A stretch of 45,077 nt of DNA, taken from contig DATGXI010000041.1 of the NCBI GenBank assembly GCA_035299065.1, positions 1 through 45,077 on the forward strand, given 5' to 3'. The notes beneath the pieces were generated by a model. The model saw only the letters and a list, made by a program, of their open reading frames with translations. It did no database searches and had not been told where the DNA came from. A program made the position numbers and the translations under genes. This document shows, piece after piece, positions 33,014 to 41,823 of the stretch. This DNA comes from DASPJQ01 sp035299065 (GTDB lineage: Bacteria > Bacteroidota > Bacteroidia > Flavobacteriales_D > UBA2798). The first letter of the stretch is position 1. Each line of letters begins with the position of its first letter.

Positions 33014-34948
33014 TCAGAATATTACTTTCTCCACAAACTCCCTGTTACCTGAGCGTATACGAACAATGTATGTACCGCGCCTGTTAAGCGTAAACCAATT
33101 GGTATTTTTGGTTTGTAAAGCAACAGCACCCGTTAAAGTATAAACCGTTATATCATCAATGGGATTACCGGCATTGATAAAGAATGTGCCGTTTGGACTG
33201 GGGTTTGGAAAAATGTTCAGCGACATGATGGCCGGGGCCTCGTCAACCGCCACAAAAAGGTTACCGTCTTTAATTTGCGTCACCAATAAAGGTGTTTGAT
33301 CAGTAGCGTTAAACATGCCCTGGAATAAACTTATTTCAGGCGATGAATAGGTAAACATTTCATCAAGGTATGTTTTAGGAATGGCCTGGTAATACAACGT
33401 TGCCACAATGTTCAAATCACCGGTATAACCGTACATGGGAATATGAAACTGTATCATGTCGGTACCGCTGCCTTCAACACTTCCTGTATAATTAAAGTCG
33501 GCATCAGATTCGGCATCACCAACAATTTTGGTTGTATCATACGCAAAATGCGAGGTTGAAAAACCTGTTGGCACCAAACGGTTATCTTTCAATACTGTAT
33601 TTGCGCGTTCCAGTACGGTAGTTACATTCCCCATCACATCGGCAGGCACCATTTCATAAATCTGCACATCGTTGGCGTTGTTTATCATTTGGTGATGCGG
33701 TTCATAAATAGGATCTTGCCCAACAAGCACACCAGCACTGTTCAATATGCCGTTTTTAAACAAGGTATCACCATCTTCATCCATCACCACAAACTGCACA
33801 AATGCCCTGCGTGAGGGATAACCTGAAGGAAATTTATGACCTACTTTATTGGTTAATTTTAATTCGTAAAACGCAGTATCGGTCGTACGTGATGCCAATG
33901 TAAGGTTCATTAATACAGCGCTGTCCTGCATCAACCGTTTAGTACGCACATAGGCCGAATCGAAATTTTTTGTCGAGGCGGTAATACCCAATGCACTTAT
34001 GTTGTTTCGCATCAAATCAATCATGAATGAATTGGCTCCCACCAGGTGATGTTTTCCAAAGGGCTTACGTGGTCCCAGGAATGAGAAGTTGGCCGCAATC
34101 ACAATGTTTTCATTGATCTCGGGAATGTGGCATCCCTGGCATGTTTGTCCCAGGCTGTCATTTATACCATCTTCATCGTTGTAAATTGAATTCAACCACT
34201 CGTGGTAAGTAGCCTGCTCTACAAAATGGTTACCGGTAGGATTTCCAGCCAGGTCGTGTGATTCAGTAATAAGCGTATGGCAACCGGCACATACCCCCGA
34301 TTTTTTAATTTGAGTTCCCTGTTTAACATCAAACCCAATGAACGATGACATGGGCCCTGCAAAAGGGGCAGGATATTGACCATATACTGTGCGCGTAGTA
34401 TCAAAAATTAAATTACCTGAAAACACTTTTCCAAGAATGCTGCTATCGGCTTGCTGGTGGCAAGCACCACATGAAACGCCATCACGTGCCAATGAGTCGG
34501 TTAGTAAATCGGCAATTGCGTATGTGGTATCACCGTGATAGTAAGCGTCAAAATGGCCAAGGGGTGCGTGGCAACTGGTGCACTTGGTTTCAAATTCAAC
34601 CTGGTGAGCAGGGTTAACCAGAATTTCGTGACTTACCTTTGCACGCCAAAAAGGGTCGTGGGCTGAGTTGGCCATCATGGTGCCCGCCCAGTCATCATAA
34701 ATACTTACATCTTCACCAGCGGCTGTAATCAAAGCATAGGCTGCGGGATCATGGCCGTGGCATCCACCACAAAGGCCCGAACCACCAAAAAAATCATTTG
34801 TGCCGTGGGGACCTGATCGCATAACCATTTCGCGCAGGCGTTGACTTTCTTCGCGGGTATGAAATTTTGCGAGGCTGTTATTGCTAAGCACCAACATACC
34901 GCCCATAAGGGCAACAGCAAAACAAATGGTGGTGTACGTTTTTCGCAT
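33014..34948 (-). CDS. Secreted pentahaem cytochrome c with T9SS sorting domain
   Basis: A 644-residue exported protein with five haem c sites: CGGCH (60-64), CTSCH (123-127), CGACH (160-164), CAGCH (220-224) and CQGCH (270-274), plus many His residues able to serve as distal ligands. The first ~27 residues form a signal peptide. A beta-rich region (about 340-545) follows, and the C-terminus is a T9SS sorting domain (NIFPNPSPNGTFFI to GTYIVRIRSGNREFVEKVIF). Haem insertion would take place in the periplasm before transport across the outer membrane, so the product is probably a cell-surface electron carrier. Its ATG is seven nt from a perfect TATTTTTG box. No reductase or porin partner is adjacent. 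Confidence 0.92.
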   Translation of the reverse strand: MRKTYTTICFAVALMGGMLVLSNNSLAKFHTREESQRLREMVMRSGPHGTNDFFGGSGLCGGCHGHDPAAYALITAAGEDVSIYDDWAGTMMANSAHDPFWRAKVSHEILVNPAHQVEFETKCTSCHAPLGHFDAYYHGDTTYAIADLLTDSLARDGVSCGACHQQADSSILGKVFSGNLIFDTTRTVYGQYPAPFAGPMSSFIGFDVKQGTQIKKSGVCAGCHTLITESHDLAGNPTGNHFVEQATYHEWLNSIYNDEDGINDSLGQTCQGCHIPEINENIVIAANFSFLGPRKPFGKHHLVGANSFMIDLMRNNISALGITASTKNFDSAYVRTKRLMQDSAVLMNLTLASRTTDTAFYELKLTNKVGHKFPSGYPSRRAFVQFVVMDEDGDTLFKNGILNSAGVLVGQDPIYEPHHQMINNANDVQIYEMVPADVMGNVTTVLERANTVLKDNRLVPTGFSTSHFAYDTTKIVGDAESDADFNYTGSVEGSGTDMIQFHIPMYGYTGDLNIVATLYYQAIPKTYLDEMFTYSSPEISLFQGMFNATDQTPLLVTQIKDGNLFVAVDEAPAIMSLNIFPNPSPNGTFFINAGNPIDDITVYTLTGAVALQTKNTNWFTLNRRGTYIVRIRSGNREFVEKVIF

Positions 34949-34955
34949 GTGGTTT

Positions 34956-34963
34956 CAAAAATA
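34956..34963 (-). promoter_or_regulatory. -7 promoter element TATTTTTG
   Basis: Exact TAnnTTTG match on the minus strand with seven nt to the cytochrome start codon (34948); nearly leaderless transcript expected. Confidence 0.6.
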
Positions 34964-34986
34964 GTGAATATTCGGCATATTTTTGG

Positions 34987-35022
34987 GCAGGGTTCAGGCT
35001 AAATGAAGGAACGGTTCCCTGC
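34987..35022. other. Imperfect stem-loop between Nudix and cytochrome genes
   Basis: GCAGGG (34987-34992) pairs with CCCTGC (35017-35022), with further TTC/GAA pairing inside. It begins at the Nudix stop codon on the minus strand. No T-run follows directly, so terminator function is uncertain. Confidence 0.35.
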
Positions 35023-35477
35023 TAAAACCCGGTCTTTTCAAGCTTTTCGGCCACTTTTTTATCAATGGGAAAGTAAAAATTATCGGGTCTAAGTTCCTTT
35101 AAGTCAATCCACCTGAAGCTTTGGCTACCGTACTTCTTTTCGGCATATGCAAAAGGTTCGGTTGAAACACGAACAACTTCAGGGTTTTCACAACCAACCA
35201 AATAATAAATACTGATGACCTGGTGATTGGGATTATACGCTGACGGAAGAAAGAAATCATTGATAAAAAAAAGTTCACCGGGAGTAATCTTTAAGGAAAT
35301 CTCCTCTGAAAATTCGCGAACTAAACAATCCGCAATTCCTTCACCCCATTCAAGTCCACCACCCGGAAATTTGGTTACGTCCTTCCCGCCAAGGTATTCA
35401 TCGCTCAATAAAACCTTGCCGTCCCATAACAAAAGGCCGTATACCCGAATATTGAATTTTTGACCTGCGTCAGCCAT
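35022..35477 (-). CDS. Nudix hydrolase
   Basis: A 151-residue pyrophosphohydrolase acting on nucleoside diphosphates linked to another moiety. The Nudix box spans about 40-62: G40, E46, R54-E55, E58-E59, in GLEWGEGIADCLVREFSEE; the usual Gly after EEx is replaced by Ser. The frame begins at ATG 35477, with a TAATTTTG box at 35505-35512. A C-terminal YFPIDKKVAEKLEKTGF follows the fold. Substrate cannot be predicted. Confidence 0.9.
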   Translation of the reverse strand: MADAGQKFNIRVYGLLLWDGKVLLSDEYLGGKDVTKFPGGGLEWGEGIADCLVREFSEEISLKITPGELFFINDFFLPSAYNPNHQVISIYYLVGCENPEVVRVSTEPFAYAEKKYGSQSFRWIDLKELRPDNFYFPIDKKVAEKLEKTGF

Positions 35478-35504
35478 ACCTTAAAATTATCTAAATATGC
35501 ATCA

Positions 35505-35512
35505 CAAAATTA
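35505..35512 (-). promoter_or_regulatory. -7 promoter element TAATTTTG
   Basis: Exact TAnnTTTG match on the minus strand, 27 nt before the Nudix start. Confidence 0.5.
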
Positions 35513-35562
35513 AACCCTGAGCCTAAATTATACGTATTTTGATTAACTATTTCCAACACATA

Positions 35563-38500
35563 ATGAAGCAATTATTTTCGGGTATTTTATTACTTTGTAT
35601 GATTTGTACATCTCAGGCGCAGCAAAACGGCTGGGATTACATAAAGCAAAACAACAATCGCCAGGCATGGCAGGTTTTTTCAGAAACACTTAAAAAAGAC
35701 AGCCTGGATGTTGAAGCGCTCAAGGGTATGATTTATTTATGCAATGTAAGTAAAGACGATTATTACCTGAAATCCTACACATCGCGTTTATTGAAACAGG
35801 TAAAAGATCCTGCTTATTATTATTTGTTTGGTTATGCCAGCGAATTCCTGGCTGAAAATAAAGCGAAGCCTGAAATGAAAACGCCTTCAAAATTTGAAAT
35901 TGAAAATAAAATAGGCGAAGCTTCCGGAAAATTTTATGAGCGAAAGTTTGACGAAGCTGCAAAAACAATGGCGTCAACGGTTAGTATTTTTAACTGGAGC
36001 TATATTGGACCGTTTAAAAACATGAATGGTTACGGCTATGAACTTGCTTACCCGGTTGAAAAAAATAATTTTGAATTTAATACTGAAAAGTCCTACACCA
36101 ACTACAATAAAGTAGCTTTAAAATGGGTAACACCTGTAAATACCGCAAAAAACGGCCAGTTGAATTTTGAAACGCATTGCATTCGCGATCGTGATGCTGT
36201 GTATTATGCAAATACCTACGTAGAATTAAAAGCCGATCAAAAAGTGCAATTGCGCATTGCGCGTGAGTATCCCGTAAAAATATGGATTGACAACAAACTT
36301 GTTTTTTCAAACCGCGAACACATAAGTTTTTCATGGGATGCGGAAACGGTTGAAATGAATTTAACAAGTGGCTGGCATCGTATACTGGTAAAATATTGCA
36401 AAGGATCTTTTTTTACCGGCAAAAATGGCGGTAGTGGTTATGGGGATTATGGCGACTATGAAGATTTTGATGGTGAAAGTTCCATTTCTTTCAGTGATCT
36501 TACAGCGTTGCTTGGCCACTCAGGATTTGCAACAGGTGGCGAAAATATTTGTTTCAGGCTTACCGATGCCGAAGGAAAATTACTTGAATGCAACACCGTA
36601 AGTTCACCACAAACATTTTCTACGGCTGATATTTCCACGACAGTTAAGGAAAAGGAAGAACTTACCTATTTTAAATCGTTGATTGATAAAGATCCCAATG
36701 ATTGGTTTAATTATTACCTGTATTACAAGGCCGCTATTAAAGGTGGTTATACAACCGATGTGGAAGAGTTTGCTTACCTCACCTGGAAGAAAAACAGCGA
36801 TAAAGTTTTTTTCAAATACATTACCAATGAAATTTTTAAGCAAAACGGTAAAAAAGAAAAAGCCGATAAAATAATATCAGGAGTTGATCTTGCGGCATGC
36901 CCCATATTTACGGTTATGTACGATGACCTTAAACAAATTGACCAGGAAAATGAACCCAACCAATATATTTCAAAAATTGATGAAATAAGGTCAATTGCGC
37001 CAGGCAATTTATTTATGATGCGAAGAATGCTGGAGCATTATGATAAACAAGGCTTGATAAAAGAGCGGAAATCAATTGCCAAAGATTTAATCAAAGCCTA
37101 TCCGCGTTATGAATATATACTTAAGGAATATCTGGAGGATGATAATAAACCAACCGATTATGATATAGGTAACCGCAGTGATTACAGTGCAAAAAAGGAA
37201 GAAAAAGATGCGGCAAAAAGCATAAAAAAATACTTCAGCATTTACGATTACAATACACTGATAAAAAAATACAAGGGATTAAACCAGCCGGCCAACGCGC
37301 TAAAGCTATACAATGAAATAATTGCCATTGAACCCGACAATTTTGATATAAGACGTGAAAAGGCAGAGTATTTATTTAACCTGGAAAAACACGATGAGGC
37401 CCTGAAGGAACTTGAAATTATACTGGCATCGCAACCGTATAATAGCGAAGATTATGAATTAATGGGCGATATTTTCAAAGACAAGGAAAACAATGAAAAA
37501 GCTCTTGAGTGTTATAAGCTGGCCAAACAATATGCTTCGGGCGAAGGAAGTTATTCCCTTTTTGGTTTTGACATTGGTGTCGGCAGCGACCTTGAAGAAA
37601 AAATTGATAAACTACAGGGTCAAAAACTGCTCAAGGTCAAATTTAATTCACGTAACCTGGATGACATCATTGCCGATGAAAGCGGCCTTGAAAAATACAA
37701 CGATGAAGAGTCGGTCATTCTGGGTTTTGTGTATGACATTATGTTGGAAAAAGACGGAACCGCAAATCTTTTTTCAAAAATGGCCATTAAAGTGTTGACC
37801 GATGCAGGAGCAAAATCGTGGACGGAATATGACTTTTCATTCCTCGGAAATTTGTCAACCTGTAAGGTTATAAAAGCAAACGGCAGCGAGTTTACACCTG
37901 ATAAGAGCGGTGGTTTTGTCGTGTTTAAAAACCTTGAACCGGGCGACATTATTAAGCTTGAGGGCCATTATAAATGGAATGTGGGTACTGAACTGGGCAA
38001 AGAATTAATACAGTTTAATTACCTGAATTTTCACGTTCCAATTCGTTACGCAAAAATTGAGTATGGTGTGCCGGGAAATTCTGATTTCAACTATTTATTG
38101 CACAATATACCCGATAACGTTGAAAAGCGAAATGTTGACGGACTTGACTTTTTCAGGTGGGAATACAAAGACCTGAAAAAGGTTGCGCAGGAGGAGGCTA
38201 TTGTTGATCAAACAGACATGTATGGCAACATCATGGTGTCAACCATGAACGATTGGTCGCCAGTGGTTGATTGGTTCAAAGCAAAGGCCTACCGCAAACT
38301 GGAACCCAATTATGAATTGCGCGCAGTGCGTGACAGCATAATTAAACCGGGCATGACCGATGATGAAAAAGTAATTGCCATATACAACTACATAACAAAA
38401 GAGATCAAATACTCCTATACACGATTGCTTCAGTCAAATTACATTCCCAAAAATACCGATTTAACCATTTCATCGCGTATTGGTGATTGTAAAGATGTTG

Positions 38501-39432
38501 CCTCTTTGATGATTGCACTTTTGCAAATGGAAGGAATTGAATCGTACTACTGCCTGGTAAAAACAAACCAATTTTTCCACCAAAAAACGTTGCCAAGCCT
38601 GTATTTTGACCACGTAATTGCGGCCTACAAGCTAAATGGAAAAATGAATTTTGTTGATTTAACTACCGATTACTATCCTTTTTATGTGCTTAATGAAAAT
38701 GATGTAAATGCGTGGGGACTTTTGATAAAAGACGGTGAAAAAGAATTATTCCAGTTACCGTGTGACCACCTGGATCCTAAAAAGAACCTTACCGTACACG
38801 AAGTAAACGCCACACTTGGTAAAGACAAGTCGGTTGACATAAAAGTAAACACAACGTTTAACGGTATGAATGGTGGTTTGCTAAGGGAATTAAATGCCAT
38901 GAAATCACGCGATAATTTTGAACAGGAAGTGTTGTATTATTTGGGAGATGGCCAGTATGACAATTTCAGTCTTGAAAACTACAATTTTGAAAATGTAGAC
39001 GAAATAACAGCACCGTTAAAAGGAAATTTCAATTTCAAAGCCATGAATTTTTCTGATAACATTGTAGATATTTACTTTACCCGTGTTCCGCTTATGCAGG
39101 GAATGAAAACAACCAATATTTTCAGTTCATCAAAACGCTTTAATACAATCGAGTTAAGTGAAATTTGCAGGGTAACACCATCGCTGCAAAAAATAAAGCT
39201 GGATTTTCCAAAAGGAACAACAGTGCGTAAAATGCCAGCGGATGTTAACATTGAAAACGAGTTTGTAAAATATTCGCTGAAATTTTCAAAGACGGCAACG
39301 GGAATTTATGTTGAGCGTTACCAGGAATTCAAGACCAGTGAAATAAAAGCAGCTGACTTTAAAAAGTTCAGGGAATTATACCTTGCGTTGCTGGACCATG
39401 ACCGTACAAAAATCGGACTTATTGTAAATTAG
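35563..39432 (+). CDS. Large exported TPR / DUF3857 / transglutaminase-like protein
   Basis: A 1289-residue exported protein, the largest here. Signal peptide MKQLFSGILLLCMICTSQAQ; helical TPR-type repeats in the first part and at about 560-670 (NALKLYNEIIAIEPDNFDIRREKAEYLF, EDYELMGDIFKDKENNEKALECYKLA); a beta-rich section about 150-345 with a Gly/Tyr/Asp turn (GYGDYGDYEDFDGE); a DUF3857 domain (about 690-920); and a transglutaminase-like domain with Cys in IGDCKDVASL, His in FDHVIAAY and Asp in VDLTTDYY. The triad being intact suggests a peptidase or transferase acting on peptides in the periplasm. The open frame begins at a TTG at 35539; the ATG at 35563 starts the signal peptide exactly and is preferred. 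Confidence 0.88.
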   Translation: MKQLFSGILLLCMICTSQAQQNGWDYIKQNNNRQAWQVFSETLKKDSLDVEALKGMIYLCNVSKDDYYLKSYTSRLLKQVKDPAYYYLFGYASEFLAENKAKPEMKTPSKFEIENKIGEASGKFYERKFDEAAKTMASTVSIFNWSYIGPFKNMNGYGYELAYPVEKNNFEFNTEKSYTNYNKVALKWVTPVNTAKNGQLNFETHCIRDRDAVYYANTYVELKADQKVQLRIAREYPVKIWIDNKLVFSNREHISFSWDAETVEMNLTSGWHRILVKYCKGSFFTGKNGGSGYGDYGDYEDFDGESSISFSDLTALLGHSGFATGGENICFRLTDAEGKLLECNTVSSPQTFSTADISTTVKEKEELTYFKSLIDKDPNDWFNYYLYYKAAIKGGYTTDVEEFAYLTWKKNSDKVFFKYITNEIFKQNGKKEKADKIISGVDLAACPIFTVMYDDLKQIDQENEPNQYISKIDEIRSIAPGNLFMMRRMLEHYDKQGLIKERKSIAKDLIKAYPRYEYILKEYLEDDNKPTDYDIGNRSDYSAKKEEKDAAKSIKKYFSIYDYNTLIKKYKGLNQPANALKLYNEIIAIEPDNFDIRREKAEYLFNLEKHDEALKELEIILASQPYNSEDYELMGDIFKDKENNEKALECYKLAKQYASGEGSYSLFGFDIGVGSDLEEKIDKLQGQKLLKVKFNSRNLDDIIADESGLEKYNDEESVILGFVYDIMLEKDGTANLFSKMAIKVLTDAGAKSWTEYDFSFLGNLSTCKVIKANGSEFTPDKSGGFVVFKNLEPGDIIKLEGHYKWNVGTELGKELIQFNYLNFHVPIRYAKIEYGVPGNSDFNYLLHNIPDNVEKRNVDGLDFFRWEYKDLKKVAQEEAIVDQTDMYGNIMVSTMNDWSPVVDWFKAKAYRKLEPNYELRAVRDSIIKPGMTDDEKVIAIYNYITKEIKYSYTRLLQSNYIPKNTDLTISSRIGDCKDVASLMIALLQMEGIESYYCLVKTNQFFHQKTLPSLYFDHVIAAYKLNGKMNFVDLTTDYYPFYVLNENDVNAWGLLIKDGEKELFQLPCDHLDPKKNLTVHEVNATLGKDKSVDIKVNTTFNGMNGGLLRELNAMKSRDNFEQEVLYYLGDGQYDNFSLENYNFENVDEITAPLKGNFNFKAMNFSDNIVDIYFTRVPLMQGMKTTNIFSSSKRFNTIELSEICRVTPSLQKIKLDFPKGTTVRKMPADVNIENEFVKYSLKFSKTATGIYVERYQEFKTSEIKAADFKKFRELYLALLDHDRTKIGLIVN

Positions 39433-39434
39433 GC

Positions 39435-39518
39435 TTAAACACTTAAGAGCACTTTAGGTCACATGAGTTTATTCGGAATACACTTCTTAAGTGTTCTTAA
39501 GTGAACTAAAGTGTTTAA
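39435..39518. repeat. Palindromic intergenic repeat, copy 2 (33-nt arms)
   Basis: Left arm 39435-39467 begins TTAAACACTTAAGAGCAC; right arm 39486-39518 ends GAACTAAAGTGTTTAA; arms match as reverse complements at 25 of 33 positions with an 18-nt loop. It shares arm length, ends and unit structure with copy 1 at 15993. Its right arm runs into the -7 box of uvrC. Confidence 0.75.
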
Positions 39519-39523
39519 ATTTG
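39516..39523 (+). promoter_or_regulatory. -7 promoter element TAAATTTG of uvrC, overlapping a repeat
   Basis: Exact TAnnTTTG match, three nt of which belong to the right arm of the palindromic repeat. Only four nt separate it from the GTG start at 39528. Confidence 0.55.
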
Positions 39524-39527
39524 CAAC

Positions 39528-41327
39528 GTGTCTTCAATATCGGAACATATAAAAGAACGCCTGGTTTCATTGCCTGATACCCCGGGAATTTATCGCTATT
39601 ATGACGAAGAAGGCACCATTCTGTATATTGGAAAAGCAAAAAACTTAAAAAAGCGGGTTTCTTCCTATTTTAATAAAAATCATGACAGTGCACGGCTTAC
39701 CATGCTGGTGCGAAAAATTCATGACATTCAGTACATAGTTGTTCGAACGGAATTTGATGCGCTTATCCTGGAGAATAATTTAATTAAGGAATATCGACCG
39801 AAGTATAATATCAATTTAAAGGACGATAAAACCTACCCGTGGATATGTGTAAAAAAAGAACCTTATCCGCGTGTATTCCCAACACGTAAACTCATAAAGG
39901 ACGGCTCGCTGTATTTTGGTCCATATGCATCGGGCCGTATGATGCATGCTTTGCTTGATTTGATCAGGGAAATTTACCCGTTACGAACCTGTAATTTAAA
40001 CCTTACCGAAGCAAACATAGAAGCAGGCAAATTCAGGGTATGCCTGGAGTACCATATGAAAAGATGTTTAGGCCCTTGCGAAGGCAAGCAGGCATTAAAC
40101 GCGTATGAGGAAAACATTAGCGAAATAAAAAACATTATAAAAGGAAATTTTGCAGCTGTGCTTCGCGACTTAAAAACGCAAATGAAAGATGCTGCCGAAA
40201 ACCTTGATTTTGAAAAAGCCCAATTGATTAAGTCGCAAATTGAATCGTTGGAGAATTATCAGTCGCGATCGGCCGTAGTTAGCTCTACGGTTGGAAATGT
40301 AAATGTGTTCAGCCTGGTAAAGGACGATAAATTTGCTTATGTAAATTACCTGGATGTTGTAAATGGTATAGTTGTGCAATCGCAAACCATTGAAATGAAA
40401 TTTAACCTGGACGAATCACAGGAAGAATTACTGGAACTGGCAATAGCAGAATTCAGGGTTAAATTTGGAAGTGATGCAAAAGAAATAATTGTGCCATTTC
40501 CACTGGAACTGGAAACAGAATTATTTGAGATTACAGTTCCGCAACGCGGTGATAAACGAACATTGCAGGAGCTTTCGCATAAAAACGCTTTACAGTTCAT
40601 GCATGACAAGCATAAACAGGAAAGCATAAAAAATCCTGAACGCAATACCGAGCGTATCATGGAACAAATGAAAAGCGATTTAAGGCTTACGGAATGGCCA
40701 AGGCATATTGAATGTTTTGATAATTCCAATATCCAGGGAACAAATCCGGTTAGCGCCTGTGTTGTTTTTAAAGATGGAAAACCGGCTAAACGCGATTACC
40801 GCCACTTTAACATTAAAACCGTTGAGGGTCCTGATGACTTTGCCAGTATGGAGGAAGTTATTTACAGGCGCTACAAGCGATTGCAGGAAGAGGAACAGCC
40901 GTTACCGCAATTAATTGTAATTGACGGTGGCAAAGGGCAATTGGGTGCGGCCATGAACAGCATTGAAAAACTTGGTTTACGGGGAAAAATTGCAGTCATA
41001 TCCATAGCCAAACGACTGGAAGAAATTTATTATCCGGGTGATTCGGTGCCCATGTACATTGATAAAAAATCAGAAACATTGCGCATTATTCAGCATATGC
41101 GTAACGAGGCACACCGGTTTGGTATTACACATCACAGGAAGCGCAGGAGTAAAGTCGCTATTGGAAGTTCGTTGATGGAAATGGATGGCATAGGAGAAAA
41201 AACCGCGCAGGACCTGTTAAAACATTTTAAGTCAATAAAACGATTGAAGGAAGCCACAAAAGAGCAGATTGAAGAAGTAGTGGGCAAGGCCAGGGCTGAA
41301 GTTGTTTTTGAAAAGTTGAGGGAGTAA
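39528..41327 (+). CDS. uvrC: UvrABC excinuclease subunit C
   Basis: A 599-residue nucleotide-excision-repair endonuclease that makes both incisions at UvrB-marked lesions. GIY-YIG nuclease domain at the N-terminus (GIY 20-22, YIG 33-35); a Cys cluster of four (RTC, RVC, KRC, GPC, about 160-190) matching the iron-sulfur site recently described for UvrC; UVR domain around 205-245 (ENLDFEKAQLIKSQIESLE); RNase H-like C-terminal nuclease with CFDNSNIQGTNPV and VIDGGKGQLGAA; and a helix-hairpin-helix end (MDGIGEKTAQDLLKHF). The start is a GTG, with no in-frame ATG before the GIY motif. It ends one nt before the convergent gene at 41329. Confidence 0.97.
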   Translation: MSSISEHIKERLVSLPDTPGIYRYYDEEGTILYIGKAKNLKKRVSSYFNKNHDSARLTMLVRKIHDIQYIVVRTEFDALILENNLIKEYRPKYNINLKDDKTYPWICVKKEPYPRVFPTRKLIKDGSLYFGPYASGRMMHALLDLIREIYPLRTCNLNLTEANIEAGKFRVCLEYHMKRCLGPCEGKQALNAYEENISEIKNIIKGNFAAVLRDLKTQMKDAAENLDFEKAQLIKSQIESLENYQSRSAVVSSTVGNVNVFSLVKDDKFAYVNYLDVVNGIVVQSQTIEMKFNLDESQEELLELAIAEFRVKFGSDAKEIIVPFPLELETELFEITVPQRGDKRTLQELSHKNALQFMHDKHKQESIKNPERNTERIMEQMKSDLRLTEWPRHIECFDNSNIQGTNPVSACVVFKDGKPAKRDYRHFNIKTVEGPDDFASMEEVIYRRYKRLQEEEQPLPQLIVIDGGKGQLGAAMNSIEKLGLRGKIAVISIAKRLEEIYYPGDSVPMYIDKKSETLRIIQHMRNEAHRFGITHHRKRRSKVAIGSSLMEMDGIGEKTAQDLLKHFKSIKRLKEATKEQIEEVVGKARAEVVFEKLRE

Positions 41328-41328
41328 T

Positions 41329-41724
41329 TTACCGCTTATACAACTTGCCCGTTTTTGCCTGCACGGGTATGAGCACAAAATCTTTACTGACCTTGTATTT
41401 TTTTATGTCTGTACTTTCTTCAATTGATTTTTTATCGCCAAACGTATTTTTAAACGTACAGGTTAAAACTGAATCAGCACTTATTTCCCACGTGCCCTGT
41501 GATGTAAATAAATTGGTTTTAAACGTACATTTTTTATTTTTCTTAATGTATAATTTTACTTCACGGTTGGGATCCAATGTTTTCTTTTCACCTATTCCAT
41601 CTTTTTTATACGGCATGCGCTGAAGCATTTTACCATAATAGGCTCCTGCAAGTTTAGCAGGTTTAATTTGTCCAATGCCCAATACAGGTAAAAGCAATAA
41701 CAGGAATACAAGGACTTTTGTCAT
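41329..41724 (-). CDS. Small exported hypothetical protein, 131 residues
   Basis: A signal peptide (TKVLVFLLLLLPVLGIGQ) precedes a ~110-residue basic, beta-rich domain with GAYYGKMLQRMPYKKDG, REVKLYIKKNKKCTFKT, GTWEISADSVLTCTFKNTFG and a final IPVQAKTGKLYKR. The pair of Cys (KKCTF and LTCTF) could form a disulfide. The layout resembles small lipocalin-like domains in Bacteroidota, but I cannot name a family. It is convergent with uvrC (1 nt gap); a near-consensus -7 box TATATTTA lies at 41765-41772 on the minus strand. Confidence 0.7.
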   Translation of the reverse strand: MTKVLVFLLLLLPVLGIGQIKPAKLAGAYYGKMLQRMPYKKDGIGEKKTLDPNREVKLYIKKNKKCTFKTNLFTSQGTWEISADSVLTCTFKNTFGDKKSIEESTDIKKYKVSKDFVLIPVQAKTGKLYKR

Positions 41725-41823
41725 ATGAATTTTTAGAATAGATGAAAGTCCTGTTGTTTTTTCATAAATATAATTGGACCGAACATGTTTTTTAATGCGT
41801 TTAATTCATCTACCTGTTCATGG

